From NCBI GenBank assembly GCA_038204505.1, contig JBBRCV010000126.1, positions 1-16,429 of the forward strand: DNA of 16,429 nt, given 5' to 3'. Shown here in pieces: positions 14,289-16,429 of this stretch (positions are counted from its first letter, which is position 1; each line of letters begins with the position of its first letter). The notes beneath the pieces were generated by a model. The model worked only from the letters and a program-made list of their open reading frames with translations, was not told the origin of the DNA and did no database searches. The position numbers and the translations under genes were made by a program. The DNA is from Timaviella sp038204505 (GTDB taxonomy: Bacteria > Cyanobacteriota > Cyanobacteriia > Elainellales > Elainellaceae).

Positions 14289-14741
14289 ATGGAACTGACT
14301 AAGCACTTTGCCACTGCCCTAACCGCTGGATTTGTCACTGCCGGACTGCTAATTTGTAGCGCCGTGCAAGCTAAAACCGACCTCAAAGCCCTGAGCCTAA
14401 GCCCTGGCTTTTCTCCTAACCCCGAAGTCGTTAGAGGGCGATCGGGCGGTACCCGTTCAACCCCAGATTGTGGCTACGTCAAAGCTGCTGATGCGCCTGA
14501 TTACGTGGTGACGCTGACCAAGCCCTTCACTTCCCTGAAGGCATCGGTTCAGGCATCGGGCGATGTCACAATGCTGATTGAAGGACCTAATGGTCGGGTT
14601 TGCTCTGATGATATTAATGGCTTGATGCCTGAAGTTTCTGGCTCTGCCCTTGCAGGAACCTATAGGGTTTGGATTGGCGATTATGTGGGTAAGGCAGATA
14701 GTGGCTTTAGCTATCAATTAACCTTGCGCGAAGATAGCTGA
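14289..14741 (+). CDS. Small secreted protein, hypothetical
   Basis: This 150-residue protein starts with a classic signal peptide (MELTKHF, hydrophobic core ATALTAGFVTAGLLICSAV, cleavage likely after QAKA-like VQA at about residue 28). The mature part begins with DLKALSLSPGFSPNPEVVRG, contains two Cys (STPDCGYV and GRVCSDDI) that could form a disulfide, and ends in alternating strands (YRVWIGDYV, FSYQLTLRE), which suggests a small beta-sandwich like the pre-peptidase C-terminal or carbohydrate-binding folds. No enzyme motif is visible. Homologues of this form recur as uncharacterised exported proteins of cyanobacteria. It is a single gene with a strong ribosome binding site, divergent from arsM; a regulatory link to arsenic is not shown. 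Confidence 0.8.
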   Translation: MELTKHFATALTAGFVTAGLLICSAVQAKTDLKALSLSPGFSPNPEVVRGRSGGTRSTPDCGYVKAADAPDYVVTLTKPFTSLKASVQASGDVTMLIEGPNGRVCSDDINGLMPEVSGSALAGTYRVWIGDYVGKADSGFSYQLTLREDS

Positions 14742-14791
14742 CGTTCTCACTACTGGATTTAGCTTGAGAGTTTGCTAAACCGTCTAGATTC

Positions 14792-14811
14792 ACGAAAATT
14801 CTAATTTTCGT
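14792..14811. promoter_or_regulatory. Palindrome ACGAAAAT-N4-ATTTTCGT
   Basis: Perfect 8-bp arms (14792-14799, 14804-14811) lie 50 bases after the secreted-protein stop and 10 bases before a -35 box. The site could be an operator for the vanW promoter, or a weak AT-rich terminator of the upstream gene. Its ACGAAA/TTTCGT core is shared with the 16098-16135 repeat. Confidence 0.45.
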
Positions 14812-14821
14812 AAAAATTTGG

Positions 14822-14849
14822 TTGACACACTAAAAGAACAGAGTAAAAT
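14822..14849 (+). promoter_or_regulatory. Sigma-70-type promoter upstream of vanW
   Basis: TTGACA (14822-14827) and TAAAAT (14844-14849) are spaced by 16 bases and resemble the -35 and -10 consensus. The predicted start near 14856 leaves a leader of about 170 bases before the VanW ATG, with AAGGA at 15012-15016 as ribosome binding site. The leader shows no riboswitch I recognise. Confidence 0.6.
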
Positions 14850-15024
14850 CTACGAATCTCGCGGGCAGGTGCGATCGCCCATTCACTTTAATTGAGTCAA
14901 GCATCTTAAAGAGTCAACCGTCCTCTCAGACTGATTGCCTCCCTTGCTGCGATTAAACTTGTTCAAAAATAGCGCTGTTCGCTCCACCTTTAAACTCCAA
15001 TTGCTGACTTAAAGGAATAATTTA

Positions 15025-15477
15025 ATGAAAACCCTCATTCCTCCAGCATGGAGAATTAATGCCAGGGTACTTCAGCGATACTTGTCAGATTTATCAACAG
15101 GTCGATCGCATCAATTAGCCACTTGTGGGGCGATCGATGCTGACTCTAAAAGCGAATTTTATCCGCAAATTACCTTGACTCAACCGCTCGGCTCAGTGTC
15201 AGCCCAGTACTTTCATCATAAGAAACACAACCTTTTATTAGCCATACAAAAGCTTCAGGATGTTGTGATTGCGCCAGGTCAAATTTTTTCCCTTTGGCAT
15301 CTTGTCAAAAATCCCATCTCAAAAGCAGGATATGTTCAAGGAAGAACGATCACAGGTGACAGACTCACCACTACGATTGGTGGAGGATTATGTCAGATAT
15401 CGGGACTGGTTTATTTCCATCAGGGGCTTTACTGTAGATTCGTAATAGCCCATGACAATCTCTTTGGTCGGCTCTAA
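15025..15477 (+). pseudogene. VanW-family protein, C-terminally truncated
   Basis: Residues 1 to about 130 match the VanW family: the start MKTLIPPAWRINARVLQRYL, the middle strand PQITLTQPLGSVSAQYFHHK, HNLLLAIQKLQDVVIAPGQI then FSLWHLVKNPISKAGYVQGR, and the conserved IGGGLCQISGLVYF. In intact proteins the last motif is followed by a further His-rich half (RHxHS and beyond). Here it changes at about 15416 to HQGLYCRFVIAHDNLFGRL and stops at 15477, overlapping an opposing HsdM fragment. VanW proteins are linked to glycopeptide-resistance clusters in Gram-positives but are widespread and uncharacterised in cyanobacteria, where a YkuD-like or G5-associated fold is often assigned. The gene keeps its promoter and ribosome binding site, so a truncated product may still be made. 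Confidence 0.75.
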
Positions 15478-15615
15478 AACGCAGTCCAACCGCCGCAGTA
15501 CTGTAAACGGTAGGATGATCTTGCCATAGTCTGACTGCTTGTAGTCCCTACGTAAAAGCTCTGCAATATCCCAAATAAAGCTACCAAGCCGTCTTGCGTT
15601 TTCTGTTCGAGCCAT
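15388..15615 (-). pseudogene. N-terminal fragment of type I restriction methyltransferase HsdM
   Basis: The frame reads MARTENARRLGSFIWDIAEL then LRRDYKQSDYGKIILPFTVL and RRLDCVLEPTK, the standard opening of HsdM, the N6-adenine methyltransferase subunit of type I restriction-modification systems (the HsdM_N helical domain). After about 50 residues the match fades (EIVMGYYESTVKPLMEINQS) and the frame stops at 15388. The whole SAM-binding domain with NPPF, plus hsdS and hsdR, are absent. The fragment faces and overlaps the truncated VanW gene, so the junction lies between about 15416 and 15465. It is non-functional as a methyltransferase. Confidence 0.82.
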
Positions 15616-15793
15616 TAAGCACCACCAGACTGTGACGATCCCATGATACTAACTCTGGTAGGTTGATCATCAATGCATTAGCAAAGTTGGCAATCGGTAT
15701 AGCAGCCGAATCGGTTAAGACAGCTCTTTCTCTTGACCAACTTAATGGCTCTCTCAACCCGACTAATCGCCGGAGCCGAGTTGTAAAGCCCCT
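15422..15793. repeat. 11-bp inverted repeat bounding the HsdM fragment
   Basis: AGGGGCTTTAC (15422-15432) and GTAAAGCCCCT (15783-15793) are inverted copies 350 bases apart. The left copy begins within a few bases of the point where VanW similarity ends. They might be ends of an inserted segment, but VanW does not resume after 15793 and no target duplication is visible. Confidence 0.3.
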
Positions 15794-16161
15794 CCTCACT
15801 CTCTGAAAATGACAAACCTTCTTCCTAAAGTACGTTAGTAAAGCCGTGATTTCTGGTTGGAGCTTGCTTTAAGGAAAAAGAGGCAAAGCGATCGTCTCCA
15901 TAGACCGCCGTCCGATTTTCTGCTTAAGCTATCATTCGGTAGGAATGTGCCCTCAGTTAGCTCAAAATGAATTATGTTTTGCTTATCAGTCATCACTTCT
16001 AGGATGTTTTTCGGCGTTTGAGTGATATCTCTGGCTTATCAGTCGCCAATTTTAGAAAGAGTTCGAGCATATTCAACGGAGGAATAAGGGTTTAAGATAG
16101 CTAGTGTACGAAATACAGATTTCGTACACTAGCTAAAAGCAATCCAGCGGGACGTAAGACG
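15616..16161. other. 546-base stretch with no credible gene
   Basis: Stop codons break all frames into short pieces. A minus-strand frame at 15799-15581 overlaps hsdM and has no family match. A minus frame from about 15993 (MTDKQNIIHFELTEGTFLPN) and a piece ending AVYGDDRFASFSLKQAPTRN look protein-like but are short and in different frames, perhaps remnants of one broken gene. GCTTATCAGTC occurs at 15981-15991 and 16034-16044. A perfect 17-bp inverted repeat lies at 16098-16135. Confidence 0.5.
16098..16135. promoter_or_regulatory. Perfect 17-bp inverted repeat upstream of the tyrosine recombinase
   Basis: TAGCTAGTGTACGAAAT (16098-16114) pairs with its exact complement at 16119-16135 around the loop ACAG. 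It ends 26 bases before the recombinase ATG. It may be an operator, a recombinase core or attachment site, or a hairpin blocking read-through; AAAAGC, not a T-tract, follows. The position favours a role with the recombinase. Confidence 0.6.
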
Positions 16162-16429
16162 ATGAAGGTTAATGGCAACGGACAAGCCAAGATTTTAAAC
16201 TCTGGGGAGATCGCCAAACTTTGGTCTGAATGATTTCAGACTGCCCGAGACAAAGCACTATTTGGGATCTGCCTCTACAGTGGCTGTCGGCTCAGCGAAG
16301 CACTTCAACTTACCACCGACGACATTCGGGGAGATATCATTACTCTGCGACGACGAACAACCAAGGGTAAGCTGGGGACTCGTCAAATTGATATGCACTC
16401 AAAACTAGCTCGATTGTTAGCAGACTATC
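16162..16429 (+). pseudogene. Short tyrosine recombinase (phage-integrase family), in-frame TGA, cut by window end
   Basis: The frame starts MKVNGNGQAKILNSGEIAKL, hits TGA at codon 24 (16231-16233), and continues FQTARDKALFGICLYSGCRL then SEALQLTTDDIRGDI and TTKGKLGTRQIDMHSKLARL to the window edge. The GCRLSEALQL segment carries the first catalytic Arg (codon 43) of tyrosine recombinases. The N-terminus MKVNGNGQAKIL is the normal start of a small cyanobacterial integrase group of about 170-180 residues that lacks the N-terminal SAM-like DNA-binding domain. The stop replaces what is probably a Gly or Arg codon (CGA to TGA is one step). No start codon follows soon enough to rescue the domain, so the gene is probably dead unless the TGA is read through or is a sequencing error. 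The 3' part is outside the window. Confidence 0.82.

Noticed and set aside
15581..15799. 72-residue minus-strand frame upstream of hsdM
   Set aside because: It overlaps the hsdM start in another frame, lacks recognisable motifs and is as well explained by chance in a decayed region.
1..16429. CRISPR array or phage defence island
   Set aside because: No regularly spaced direct repeats were seen; the only restriction gene is a short hsdM fragment, and no cas or other complete defence gene is present.

Overview
This window looks like chromosomal DNA of a cyanobacterium. The palindrome GCGATCGC (HIP1, the highly iterated octamer of many cyanobacteria) recurs throughout. SecA is of the cyanobacterial/plastid type with no C-terminal zinc motif. 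A menH-like gene (phylloquinone synthesis for photosystem I), a cyanobacterial-type ArsM and several small cyanobacterial families (DUF2470, DUF2256, DUF1499) point the same way. I cannot name a genus from sequence alone.

Layout. 1-8200 is mostly housekeeping: secA (+) with a strong hairpin terminator, a secreted DUF1499 protein (-), a VOC-fold protein (-), a class I aspartate aminotransferase (+), a 412-base gap, menH (+) carrying a small in-frame repeat insertion, and mtnA of the methionine salvage pathway (+). Convergent to mtnA is a minus-strand group of a small two-helix membrane protein, an unlisted 36-residue membrane peptide and a DUF2470 protein (8532 down to 7789).

8577-9270 is a small graveyard on the minus strand. 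An intact antitoxin-like gene is followed by a toxin start that survives for only 16 codons. Next comes an antibiotic-biosynthesis-monooxygenase (ABM) gene broken by a 101-base near-palindromic element. The element is flanked by TA on both sides, and removing it plus one TA restores the reading frame exactly, so it is almost certainly a miniature inverted-repeat element of the IS630/Tc1-mariner type.

9349-14741 returns to conserved genes: an Ntn-hydrolase isoaspartyl peptidase/asparaginase behind a short zinc-ribbon DUF2256 gene (both -), a TrmJ/TrmH-type tRNA 2'-O-methyltransferase (+), a membrane-anchored class A beta-lactamase-like serine hydrolase without the usual general-base Glu (+), an ArsM arsenite methyltransferase of the arsenosugar type (-) whose stop codon abuts the hydrolase stop, and a small secreted protein (+).

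14742-16429 is a decayed accessory region. It holds a well-formed promoter with an adjacent palindrome, a VanW-family gene that loses its C-terminal half, the first part of a type I restriction hsdM gene facing it, about 545 bases with no credible gene, a perfect 17-bp inverted repeat, and a short tyrosine recombinase with an in-frame TGA that runs off the window. I see no intact novel defence or biosynthetic system. The most informative signals are the element-disrupted ABM gene, the orphaned antitoxin, and the broken VanW/HsdM/integrase block.
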